In this document: positions 53,281 to 61,296 of the stretch, piece after piece
How positions within the stretch are numbered: position 1 is the stretch's first letter
Layout: every line of letters begins with the position of its first letter
NCBI RefSeq assembly: GCF_017876535.1
Contig: NZ_JAGIOF010000004.1
Location: 434,001 to 498,000, forward strand
From: Paeniglutamicibacter kerguelensis
GTDB taxonomy: Bacteria; Actinomycetota; Actinomycetes; Actinomycetales; Micrococcaceae
Direction of reading: 5' to 3'
Length of the DNA: 64,000 nucleotides
Notes under the pieces: model-generated
Database searches by the model: none
Seen by the model: only the letters and a program-made list of their open reading frames with translations
What the model was told of the DNA's origin: nothing
Program-made: the position numbers and the translations under genes

Positions 53281-54398
53281 GCGCGCGCAAATTCGGGTAC
53301 GAGCTGCTCATAGGTGATATCGCCCTTCTTGACGCTGCCAAAGCGCAGCGCGAGTTCTGACATTTTTTCAACGGTTTCCTGAGGTGCCTTGAACATCGGG
53401 TTCAGCTTCGGCTGCACCGTGGAAACGTAGTGCTCCACGTACTCCGTGGCAATCTCCAGCCCCTTGCCGCCAAGCCCGTTGTCGTTGAGCAGCTTGGCCG
53501 CAGCTTCCTTGTTCTCACCGATCCACCTGCTGGCTTTATCCTGCGCCGCCAACCAGTTCTGCACAACCTCCGGCTGCTGCTGTGCCATCTCTTCACGTAC
53601 GGCGATGGCCACAACTGCCTGGTTGCGCATCAAATCGGGCATGCCCTCTTCGGCGAAGTCGAGCAAGACCGATCCGCCGGTTTCCTTTGCAATGAATCGG
53701 GTTGCCGTCCACTGGACGGTCACGTAGGCATCGATGCGCTTGGCCTTGATGTTCGGGATCCCCTGGGCGGTGGGGCCCACGGCAAGCACCGTGACGTCGG
53801 TGGGCTTCAGGCCCGCCAGCTCCAGGGCCAAACGCAACTGCAGGTCGCCACCGGCTCCAACCGCAGAGACGCCGATCTTTTTGCCCTTCAGGGAGCGCAT
53901 CTTCTCCTCGAAGCTTGCATCCGCGGACGGCCACTGGGTGTTCGGGCCGCCAACAATCCCGTAGGTGGTTTCGACGGCCCGGAAGCCCACCAGCACCGGG
54001 CGTTTCCCCTTGGAGCTGTTGGCGTGGGTCGCCATCAACAGCCCCGTGTCGGAGGCGTAGCCGTCGGCGGCGCCGGCAACCATCAGCTGGAACGCCTGGA
54101 CACCGCTTTGCGGGGTGACGTGCTTGGGAACCTCGAGCTGGTGCGATGTGTAGAACTTGTTTTCCAGGTTGATGGTGTCCAGGAAGTATGCATCGCCGGG
54201 GAACGCCGCAACACCGAATTTCTGCGTGGCGCCCGCCTTGGCGGGGGCCCCGCCGCCGCCACAGGCCGACAGCAACGGGGCGGCACCCAGGGCCGCCGCA
54301 CCCAGTCCCGCATACCTCAACAGCGACCGGCGTGAGACTCCGTTGTCCAATGCCCGCAGGCCTCCGAGAGGCGACCCGCCATTCTGTGACTCAAACAT
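53277..54398 (-). CDS. ABC transporter substrate-binding lipoprotein, copy 2
   Basis: A 373-residue paralogue of copy 1 (49362-50483), equal in length and identical over long stretches, including the signal start and the KEAAAKLLNDNGLGGKGLE segment. SRRSLLRYAGL resembles a twin-arginine signal, and the lipobox is LLSAC with C46. Differences cluster after the signal and at scattered sites such as TGGSVLLDFAEEG versus TGGTILLDFAEAS. It is the gene just before the kinase, coupled by ATGA. A binding partner for the permease at the right edge is possible. Confidence 0.86.
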   Translation of the reverse strand: MFESQNGGSPLGGLRALDNGVSRRSLLRYAGLGAAALGAAPLLSACGGGGAPAKAGATQKFGVAAFPGDAYFLDTINLENKFYTSHQLEVPKHVTPQSGVQAFQLMVAGAADGYASDTGLLMATHANSSKGKRPVLVGFRAVETTYGIVGGPNTQWPSADASFEEKMRSLKGKKIGVSAVGAGGDLQLRLALELAGLKPTDVTVLAVGPTAQGIPNIKAKRIDAYVTVQWTATRFIAKETGGSVLLDFAEEGMPDLMRNQAVVAIAVREEMAQQQPEVVQNWLAAQDKASRWIGENKEAAAKLLNDNGLGGKGLEIATEYVEHYVSTVQPKLNPMFKAPQETVEKMSELALRFGSVKKGDITYEQLVPEFARA

Positions 54399-54418
54399 TC
54401 ATACTCCTGTGTGGTTGA

Positions 54419-54438
54419 CCCGGGCCTGACGGCCCGGG
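54419..54438 (-). promoter_or_regulatory. Intercistronic hairpin before binding-protein copy 2
   Basis: A perfect 8-bp stem (CCCGGGCC / GGCCCGGG, 4-nt loop), between the oxidoreductase stop and the binding-protein start, 20 nt before ATG 54398. No T-run. It may tune transcript stability so that the binding protein is made in excess. Confidence 0.5.
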
Positions 54439-54469
54439 CTGTGCTCATTCACCGCATCTGAAAACTTGG

Positions 54470-55486
54470 TTATTCGGTGTTGCCCGCGTGCTCCATAACC
54501 ACTCGGCCCACCGTCTTGCCATCGGCGAGCCGCTGAAGTCCCGCGGGCACGCCGTCCAACGTGAACCGTTCGCTGACGAACGGGCTGATGGCCCCGGAGT
54601 CCGCCAGCCTGACCAGTTCCTTGTGGCACTCGTCGACGGCGGCAGGGTTCTTGGTGTTGTACAAGCCCCAGTGGATGCCGATGATCGAGTAGTTCTTCAC
54701 CAGTGCGTGGTTCAGCGAGGCGGACTGGATCTCCCCGCCGGCGAAACCGACGACGATGATCCGGCCCTCGAACGCGATGCACTTGGTGGACTTCTGGTAG
54801 GTCTCGCCGCCGACCGGGTCGTAGATGACATCCGCGCCCTTGCCGCCGGTGAACACCTTGACCTGCTCGACGAAGTCCTCCTTGCGGCGGTCGATGACCA
54901 GGTCGGCGCCGAGCTTCCTGGCGTATTCGGCCTTGGCCTCTCCGCCGACCACGCCGATCACCTTCGCGCCGGCGGCCTTGCCGAGCTGGATGGCTGCACT
55001 GCCCACCCCGCCCGCGGCGGCGTGGACCAGCAGCGTCTCGCCGGGCTGTATCCGGGCAAGCCGGTGCAGGCCGAACCATCCGGTCTGGTAGCCGATGAAC
55101 AGGCTTGCGGCCTGCGCGTCGTCGAGCGAGGCGGGTGCCTGGTGCACCTTGTCCTGGTCCATCAGCGCGTACTCGGCGAAACCGCCGTGCGGCAACGTGG
55201 TCAGGCCCAGCACCCTGTCGCCCACCGCGGCGCGGGTGACGCCCGGGCCCGTGGCGACGACCTCGGCGCAGACCTCGCGACCGGGGGTGAAGGGCAGTTC
55301 AGGCTTGACCTGGTAGACCCCGCGGCACATCAGCACGTCCGGGAAGTTGGCGGCCGAGGCCAGGACACGCACAACCAGCTGGCCTTCGCCCGGTTCGGGC
55401 ACTGCGCGTTCAACAAGCTGCAGTGCGTCAACCGGCTCGCCGAGCTCGGTGACGTTCCATGCCTTCAGGGCGCTGGGGATCGACAT
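54470..55486 (-). CDS. NADPH:quinone oxidoreductase family (zinc-less MDR) protein
   Basis: A 338-residue medium-chain dehydrogenase/reductase of the quinone-oxidoreductase branch. NADP-binding AAAGGVGSAAIQLGKAAGAKVIG is near 155-177, and the catalytic zinc ligands are absent. The VMCRGVYQVKPELPFTPGREVCAEV start is the QOR pattern. It would reduce quinones or activated double bonds, or an enoyl thioester. In the operon it follows BCCP by only 2 nt, and the substrate-binding gene follows 71 nt later. Confidence 0.87.
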   Translation of the reverse strand: MSIPSALKAWNVTELGEPVDALQLVERAVPEPGEGQLVVRVLASAANFPDVLMCRGVYQVKPELPFTPGREVCAEVVATGPGVTRAAVGDRVLGLTTLPHGGFAEYALMDQDKVHQAPASLDDAQAASLFIGYQTGWFGLHRLARIQPGETLLVHAAAGGVGSAAIQLGKAAGAKVIGVVGGEAKAEYARKLGADLVIDRRKEDFVEQVKVFTGGKGADVIYDPVGGETYQKSTKCIAFEGRIIVVGFAGGEIQSASLNHALVKNYSIIGIHWGLYNTKNPAAVDECHKELVRLADSGAISPFVSERFTLDGVPAGLQRLADGKTVGRVVMEHAGNTE

Positions 55487-55488
55487 GG

Positions 55489-55716
55489 TTACTCCGACTC
55501 GAACTGGATCAGTGCCTGGCCGGGGGCCACGACGTCGCCCTCTGCCACGTCAATCGAAAGCACGGTGCCGGAGTCCTCGGCCGTGACCGGGATTTCCATC
55601 TTCATGGCCTCGAGGATCATGAAGACGTCGTCTTCCTCGACCTTGTCGCCCGGGGCAACGAGGATCTTCCACACGTTGGCGCCCATGTCTGCCGCAATTG
55701 TCTCTGCCATTTTCAT
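55489..55716 (-). CDS. Short biotin carboxyl carrier protein
   Basis: A 75-residue biotinyl-domain protein. K39 in EAMKMEIP is the biotin site, and it has no N-terminal extension, unlike the longer AccB. It accepts CO2 on biotin from the biotin carboxylase and donates to the carboxyltransferase encoded next. AGGAG lies 4 nt before ATG 55716. It overlaps the biotin carboxylase stop by 4 nt (ATGA). Confidence 0.93.
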   Translation of the reverse strand: MKMAETIAADMGANVWKILVAPGDKVEEDDVFMILEAMKMEIPVTAEDSGTVLSIDVAEGDVVAPGQALIQFESE

Positions 55717-57098
55717 GCACTCCTCTTGGCCAGCTTGGCCTGTTCTTTAAGTCGTATCTGGATGCGCTCCACCAGTCCGGTGTCATAGCGTCCATCGTTG
55801 AATTCCTCATCGGCGAGGATCTCCTCGAGGAACGGCTGGTTGGTGACCAGGCCCTCGATCTGGAATTCCCCGCAGGCCTGGATGGCCCGTGCCAGTGCGT
55901 CCTCGCGGGTTTCCCCGTACGCGCAGACCTTGGCGATCAGCGAGTCGAAGTGCGGGGTGACCTCGGTGCCGGCAGTGTAGCCGGAATCCACGCGGATTCC
56001 CTCGCCGGTCGGTTCGATCCAGCCGTCGATCGGGCCGGGGCGCGGGAAGAACTTCTTCGGGTCCTCGGCGCAGATCCGCAGCTCGATCGCGTGTCCGCGG
56101 GACACCGGGTTGAAGTCCGCGGTGGTGGTGCCCGAGGCCGCGATGCTCAGCTGCTGCTCGATCAGGTCGACGCCGTGGGTGAGCTCGGTGATCGGGTGTT
56201 CGACCTGGATGCGGGTGTTCATCTCGAGGAAGACGAAGTCGCCGGTGCGGGTGTCGAGCAGGAACTCGACGGTGCCCGCGTTGCGGTAGCCGACCGAGCC
56301 TGCGGCCGCGATGGCCGATTCGATGAGCCGTGCGCGGGTCTCCGGGGCCAGGTGCGGCGCCGGGGATTCCTCGATCAGCTTCTGGTGGCGGCGCTGGGTG
56401 GAGCAGTCGCGCTCGCCCAGGGCCACGATGGTGCCGTCGTTCAGGCCCAGGACCTGGATCTCGACGTGGCGTGCGGACTCGACGAAGCGCTCGACGAAGA
56501 CCCGGTCGGAGCCGAAGCTGCGCTCGGACATCGACCTGGTGTTCTCGAAGGCCTTGCGCAGTTCCTCGGCGTCGTGTGCCACGGCCATGCCGATGCCGCC
56601 GCCGCCGGCGGAGGCCTTGACCATCACCGGGTAGCCGACGCGTGCGGCTTCCTCGACGGCCTCGTCGCCGGTCTTCAAGGCCGCACCCGCGTCGCCGCTG
56701 ATCGGCACGCCTGCAGCCGCAACGGCGCGGCGGGACTCGACTTTGTCCCCCATGACGTCAATGACGTCGGCCGAGGGGCCGACCCAGGTCAGTCCGGCGT
56801 CGGCGACCTCGCGGGCGAAACCGGCGTTTTCGGCCAGGAACCCGTAGCCCGGGTGGATGGCGGTGGCGCCGAATTCCTTGGCGATCGCGATGATCTGCTC
56901 GCGGTCAAGGTAGGACTGCACGGGCATGTCGCCCTTGAGCTCGATGGCCACGGAGGCCTCGGAAACGTACGGCAGGGACGCATCGACCTTGTGGTAGACG
57001 GCGATGGTGCGGACACCGAGGCGGTTTGCCGTCTTGATGATGCGCCGCGCGATTTCGCCGCGGTTGGCGATCAACAGGGATTCTGGGAATGAACTCAT
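55713..57098 (-). CDS. Biotin carboxylase subunit of an acyl-CoA carboxylase
   Basis: A 461-residue AccC-type biotin carboxylase that charges biotin with bicarbonate and ATP. LIANRGEIARRI at the N-terminus, the ATP-grasp KASAGGGGIGM near 163-173 and the MNTRIQVEHPITE active-site loop near 287-299 are present. It lacks an attached BCCP domain, which is encoded separately downstream. AAGGAG precedes ATG 57098. With the carboxyltransferase it forms a three-gene carboxylase. Confidence 0.94.
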   Translation of the reverse strand: MSSFPESLLIANRGEIARRIIKTANRLGVRTIAVYHKVDASLPYVSEASVAIELKGDMPVQSYLDREQIIAIAKEFGATAIHPGYGFLAENAGFAREVADAGLTWVGPSADVIDVMGDKVESRRAVAAAGVPISGDAGAALKTGDEAVEEAARVGYPVMVKASAGGGGIGMAVAHDAEELRKAFENTRSMSERSFGSDRVFVERFVESARHVEIQVLGLNDGTIVALGERDCSTQRRHQKLIEESPAPHLAPETRARLIESAIAAAGSVGYRNAGTVEFLLDTRTGDFVFLEMNTRIQVEHPITELTHGVDLIEQQLSIAASGTTTADFNPVSRGHAIELRICAEDPKKFFPRPGPIDGWIEPTGEGIRVDSGYTAGTEVTPHFDSLIAKVCAYGETREDALARAIQACGEFQIEGLVTNQPFLEEILADEEFNDGRYDTGLVERIQIRLKEQAKLAKRSA

Positions 57099-57108
57099 GA
57101 TGCTCTCC

Positions 57109-58683
57109 TTAGAAGCTCGTCGGCCAGGTACGCAACAGGTGTTCGCCAACACCGTTGGTCCGGGCCCGGTAGTGGTCCTTCAAGGCGCCGAGGATGAACT
57201 CGCGCGTTTCGGACGGATCGATGACCTGCTCGAAGCCGAAGACCTGGGCCACGTCGTAGGCCGTGGTGCCCTTGTTCATCTCCGCGAGGCGCAGCTCGTA
57301 CATTTCAGGGTCGGTTTCCTTGTCGATGCCGTGGACCACGGAGACCGCGGAGGTCGGATCCATGAAGCTGACCTCGGAGGACCACCAGCCGGCGGTGGCG
57401 TCGGCGGTGCCGCCGCCACCCATGTTGATCAGGGCCTGGCCGTAGTTCTTGCGCATGGTGACGGCGATCTTCGGCACGGTGACCAGCGAGAGCGCGTTCA
57501 TCCAGTTGATGATCTTGCCGGCGACCTTGCTCCGTTCGGCCTCGAGGCCGATCAGGAAGCCCGGCTGGTCCACCAGCATTACCACGGGGATGTTGTAGGA
57601 GTCGCAGAGGACCAGGAAGCTGGTCGCCTTGTCACAGGCTGCACCGTCCAGCGCGCCGCCCTTGAACATCGGGTTGTTGGCGATGATGCCCACGGACTGG
57701 CCGCCGATGCGGGCCAGCGAGGTGACCAGGGACTTGCCGTAGCGAGCCTTGATCGGGAACACCGAGCCGGTGTCGGCGACGATGTCGATGACCTTGCGCA
57801 CGTCGTAGGTCTGGGTGCGCGACTCGGGGACGATGTTCTTGATTTCCTCGGCACGTTCGCCGGATCCGTGCGGGATCGGCGCGAGCGGCGGGGTCTCGCC
57901 GTTGTGCGAGGGCAGGTAGGAGAGGAAGCGGCGGATCAGTTCGATCGCTTCCTCGTCGCTGTCGGCAACGGCGTCGGCGAAGCCGGTGACCTCTGCGTGC
58001 ATCTTCCAGCCGCCGAGCTCCTGCGCGTCGACCTGCTGGCCGGTGGCGCGGGCGACCAGGTTGGGGCTGGACACCGCGAGCACTGCGCCCTTGCGGAAGA
58101 CCGCGAAGTCGGAGGCCATGGTGTGCCAGGCGGCCGAACCGAAGCAGTAGCCGAAGGCCGCGGATACCCACGGGCTTTCACGCTGGCGCAGGAAGCGGGT
58201 CTTGCCGCTGGCGGACCCCATGCCGGTGCCGCCCATGGCGTCGGGCATGCGCACGCCCGTGGATTCGGAGAGGTAGACCAGCGGCTGGCCGGTCTTGACG
58301 ACCAGTTCCTTGAAGTGGGACATCTTCTTGTTGCTGATCGGGGACGAGGACGATCCTTTGACGGTGAAGTCGTAGGCGACAACGCTCGCGCGGCGGCCGT
58401 CGACCTCTCCGGTTCCGGTGATCTTGCCGTCGGCAGGGGTCTTGTCGCGGTCCGCCGGCACTGCGGAGGTCACGAACAGGCCGCTCTCGCGGAAGGTTCC
58501 CGGGTCCAGCAGCAGCGCGATGCGCTCCCGTGCGTTCAGTTCGCCCTTGGCACGGCGCGCCTCAAGCTTCCTGGAACCGCCCATGGCCAGCGCAGCGGCA
58601 CGCTTCTTCTCGTGCTCCTGCTCGCGGGTCAGCTTGGCTTCCTCGATGTCGACCACGTCGGTCTTGACTGCTTCGGTTGTCAT
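57109..58683 (-). CDS. Acyl-CoA carboxyltransferase beta subunit
   Basis: A 524-residue carboxyltransferase of the propionyl/methylcrotonyl-CoA carboxylase beta family, with crotonase-fold halves. It contains the N-terminal KLEARRAKGELNARERIALLLD signature, the oxyanion pairs near GGTGMGSA and NMGGGGTADATAG, and the catalytic turn PGFLIGLEAE. The two domains run about 60-260 and 300-500. It lies 10 nt before biotin carboxylase. The acyl-CoA substrate is not determined; propionyl, methylcrotonyl or an aromatic-derived acyl-CoA are all possible. Confidence 0.92.
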   Translation of the reverse strand: MTTEAVKTDVVDIEEAKLTREQEHEKKRAAALAMGGSRKLEARRAKGELNARERIALLLDPGTFRESGLFVTSAVPADRDKTPADGKITGTGEVDGRRASVVAYDFTVKGSSSSPISNKKMSHFKELVVKTGQPLVYLSESTGVRMPDAMGGTGMGSASGKTRFLRQRESPWVSAAFGYCFGSAAWHTMASDFAVFRKGAVLAVSSPNLVARATGQQVDAQELGGWKMHAEVTGFADAVADSDEEAIELIRRFLSYLPSHNGETPPLAPIPHGSGERAEEIKNIVPESRTQTYDVRKVIDIVADTGSVFPIKARYGKSLVTSLARIGGQSVGIIANNPMFKGGALDGAACDKATSFLVLCDSYNIPVVMLVDQPGFLIGLEAERSKVAGKIINWMNALSLVTVPKIAVTMRKNYGQALINMGGGGTADATAGWWSSEVSFMDPTSAVSVVHGIDKETDPEMYELRLAEMNKGTTAYDVAQVFGFEQVIDPSETREFILGALKDHYRARTNGVGEHLLRTWPTSF

Positions 58684-58685
58684 TT

Positions 58686-60899
58686 CTACTGCCTTCCGTC
58701 TGCGCCAAGCGACGCCTGGTGGATCTGCTTGCTCTGTTCGAGCACTGCCCGTGAGGCCAGTGCCGCGTCTTCGAAGGCCCCGAAGACCGGGATGCCGATG
58801 GCCCGTGCGCGCTGGGCGTAGGCCTTGACCATGTCGCCGGTTCCGGCGCTGCCGTCGGACTTCAGCACCAAGAGCTGGTGGGTGTTTGATTGTGATTCGT
58901 CGCGGGCCGCGGCGATCGAGTCGATGATGGTTCCCGTCACGTCGCCGTGGGTGGCCCCGAGGTTGCGCTGGATGATGCCCACGTTCAGGTGGGTGATCAG
59001 CACGGCGGGTTCGCTGCCGGCCAGGACGACCTTGAGAATGTCCCCTGCCACGCCGCCGCTCTTGACGGCCAGCGTGCCGGCCGGAACATCGATCGGGTTG
59101 TGGAACCCGTTGCCCGGCGGAACCTCGAGGGATTCCAGTTCGGCAATGACCGATTCCGGAAGCGGCGTGGTGGAGATGCCCTGGCGGTCAAGTGCGTCGG
59201 CGCCGAGCACGCTGGCCCCGCCGCCGTTGCCGAACAGGACCGCCTCGTTGCCGTTCGGCTTGACGCCGAGGTCGACGGTCGAGAGGGCGTGGAGGGCTGT
59301 GGCGAAGTCGGCGAGCGAATCCACCAGGGTGATCCCGGCCTGGCGGGCGATGGCCGGCCACAGCCGGTGGTTGCCTGCCAGGGCGCCGGTGTGGCTGGTG
59401 GCGGCGCGCGATCCGCCGCTGGTGCGTCCGCCGGCAAGCAGCACGACCGGCTTGCGGGTTTCGGCCGCGTCGAGCACGTCCAGTACCTCGCGGGCGATGC
59501 TGAGGGATTCCAGGTACAGGCCGATGACGCGGATCTCGTCGTTGACCAAGTGGGACGAGACGAGTTCGGCGGCGCTGACATCGGCGCTGTTGCCGATGCT
59601 GACGACCGAGTGGAAGTCGATGCCGCTCGAGGCGCCGACGCGCAGGATGTCGACCGACAGGCCGCCGCTCTGCGAGACCACAGCAGTGGTGCCCGGGGTC
59701 AGCGGCGCCTCTGGAACGAAGGAGAGCTTTCCGGCCGAGGCGTGGGTGCCCAGGCAGTTCGGGCCGATCAGGCGGATGCCTGCATCGCGGACCGTCGAGA
59801 CAAGCTGTGCCTCGAGTTCGATGCCCTCTTCGATTTCGCTGAAGCCGCTGGATACGACCTGTGCGAAGCGCACGCGGCCGGCGCCGGCGCCCAGCGCCTC
59901 GGCGACGCGTGCCGCCGGAAGGGCGACGAAGGCGTAGTCGATCGGCTCGATGACCTCTGCCAGCGAAGCGACGGCCGGGAGGCCCTCGATGACGGGGGTG
60001 GTGGGGTTGACCGGGATGATGGTCCCGTCGAAGCCGCCGGCCACGAGGTTGCGAATGAAGCGGTTGGCCAGGTTCGGGCGCTTGCCGCTGGCACCGAGGA
60101 CTGCGATGCGGCGCGGGGCGAACAGCGGGGCGAAGTCGGTGGACTTGGCCTCGATCGCGGCGGCCGGCTTTGCCTCGACCTCTCCGACGACGAAGCGGGC
60201 GTCAACTGCCACGGCGCGAGTGTCTGAAACGATGACCGGGTTCAGGTCGATTTCCGTGACGTCTTCCGGCAACGAGGCCAGCAGCCCGGCGGGGCCGGCG
60301 AGGCGGGAGATCAGGGCGACCAGTGCGTCGATGTCGGCTTTGACGCCACCGCGGGCGCCGTTGAGCACCTTCATGCCGCGCAGTTCGGCGAGCATGTCGC
60401 GGATCTGGTTTTCGGACAGGGGCGCCAGGCCGAAGGCCACGTCTTCGAAGACCTCGACCAGGACGCCGCCCAAGCCGACCATGACGGTCCAGCCCAGTCC
60501 CGGCGCGCGGACCGCGCCGACAATGATTTCGTGGCCGGCCGGGACCATTTCCTCGACCAGCAGGCCGTCGAGCTTGTGCCCGAAATCGGCAAGGCTGTCG
60601 CGCATCTGCGAAGCGACCTCGTTGATTTCGGCGCGGGTCACTCCGACGCGGACACCGCCCGCATCTGACTTGTGGACGAGAGTCGTGGAGATCGCCTTGA
60701 CGACGAGCGGTTCGCGAAGGTGGCTGGGAAGTTCCTCACCCACGGCGATTTCAACGCCCTGGGGGGTATCGATTCCGAATGCCGAAAGCAGGGATTTTCC
60801 TTCTGCCTCGGTGAACATGGCCGACTCTCGGGTCTTGGCCTGCGCAATGAACTCAACGATGGTGGCGGAGCTACTAGGCTTGGCTGTATCGACTAACAA
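58686..60899 (-). CDS. ADP-forming acyl-CoA ligase (acetate-CoA ligase family)
   Basis: A 737-residue NDP-forming acyl-CoA synthetase that activates a carboxylic acid with ATP and CoA, yielding ADP. Domain order is ATP-grasp first (about 25-230), then CoA-binding (about 255-350, PRRIAVLGASGKRPNLANR), then the ligase domain with the phospho-histidine SHTGALAGNHRLW near 500-512. The family more often has CoA-binding first, so this is the permuted arrangement. I choose TTG 60899 because GTGAGGTG lies 7 nt before it; ATG 60818 would cut the N-terminal helix. First gene of the operon, with a LysR-type site upstream. Confidence 0.85.
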   Translation of the reverse strand: MLVDTAKPSSSATIVEFIAQAKTRESAMFTEAEGKSLLSAFGIDTPQGVEIAVGEELPSHLREPLVVKAISTTLVHKSDAGGVRVGVTRAEINEVASQMRDSLADFGHKLDGLLVEEMVPAGHEIIVGAVRAPGLGWTVMVGLGGVLVEVFEDVAFGLAPLSENQIRDMLAELRGMKVLNGARGGVKADIDALVALISRLAGPAGLLASLPEDVTEIDLNPVIVSDTRAVAVDARFVVGEVEAKPAAAIEAKSTDFAPLFAPRRIAVLGASGKRPNLANRFIRNLVAGGFDGTIIPVNPTTPVIEGLPAVASLAEVIEPIDYAFVALPAARVAEALGAGAGRVRFAQVVSSGFSEIEEGIELEAQLVSTVRDAGIRLIGPNCLGTHASAGKLSFVPEAPLTPGTTAVVSQSGGLSVDILRVGASSGIDFHSVVSIGNSADVSAAELVSSHLVNDEIRVIGLYLESLSIAREVLDVLDAAETRKPVVLLAGGRTSGGSRAATSHTGALAGNHRLWPAIARQAGITLVDSLADFATALHALSTVDLGVKPNGNEAVLFGNGGGASVLGADALDRQGISTTPLPESVIAELESLEVPPGNGFHNPIDVPAGTLAVKSGGVAGDILKVVLAGSEPAVLITHLNVGIIQRNLGATHGDVTGTIIDSIAAARDESQSNTHQLLVLKSDGSAGTGDMVKAYAQRARAIGIPVFGAFEDAALASRAVLEQSKQIHQASLGADGRQ

Positions 60900-60952
60900 C
60901 TGGGGGCACCTCACTGAACGTTGGATCGGACGGCAAGAACTCGCGCCCGGTG

Positions 60953-60973
60953 TGACTTCAGTCTCCTGAGTCA
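60953..60973 (-). promoter_or_regulatory. Candidate LysR operator upstream of the acyl-CoA operon
   Basis: TGACT and AGTCA flank 11 nt, so the T-N11-A pattern of LysR-type sites is exact. It lies 54-74 nt upstream of the ligase start codon and about 320 nt downstream of the LysR gene on the same strand. Binding by that regulator is inferred. Confidence 0.6.
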
Positions 60974-61189
60974 AGCCAATTCTGGGAAGCATTCTGGCGC
61001 TGGCACGGTGATATGCCTGAGCTATCGGAGGCCTTTATCGCCGGCATTTTTCCGGCCCTGCATGCAGCGAAAACGCGAATCGTACCCTTCAGCGGGACAC
61101 TTTTCGAACCCCGGCTGCCACCCTCGAACCGCCCTTTTCGCCGCCTTGGTCCACCCCTGCCCGGGTCGCCCGCACGCCGCAGGAATGCG

Positions 61190-61219
61190 GAATGCCCGGC
61201 AGTTTCCTGCCGGGCATTC
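61190..61219 (-). terminator. Stem-loop after the LysR gene
   Basis: A perfect 13-bp stem (arms 61190-61202 and 61207-61219, loop TTTC). It lies 77 nt after the LysR stop. There is no T-run, so it may be only partly effective. Confidence 0.55.
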
Positions 61220-61296
61220 GTGGGTTGCTCGTTGCCGGGGGCCGGGCCCGCCTGGGCCTTCTCGAGCCGTCAAGACGTTCGTATCGAGGCTGGCCC

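Larger units (their letters stand above)
60900..61296. other. Intergenic region before the acyl-CoA operon
   Basis: 397 nt with the LysR-type inverted repeat at 60953-60973, and a stem-loop at 61190-61219 just after the LysR gene. No gene is supported. The operon promoter lies here. Confidence 0.6.

Noticed and set aside
55698..57092. A 464-codon plus-strand frame
   Set aside because: It is the antisense shadow of the biotin carboxylase gene; its residue pattern is Gly/Asp/Val-repetitive with no domain.
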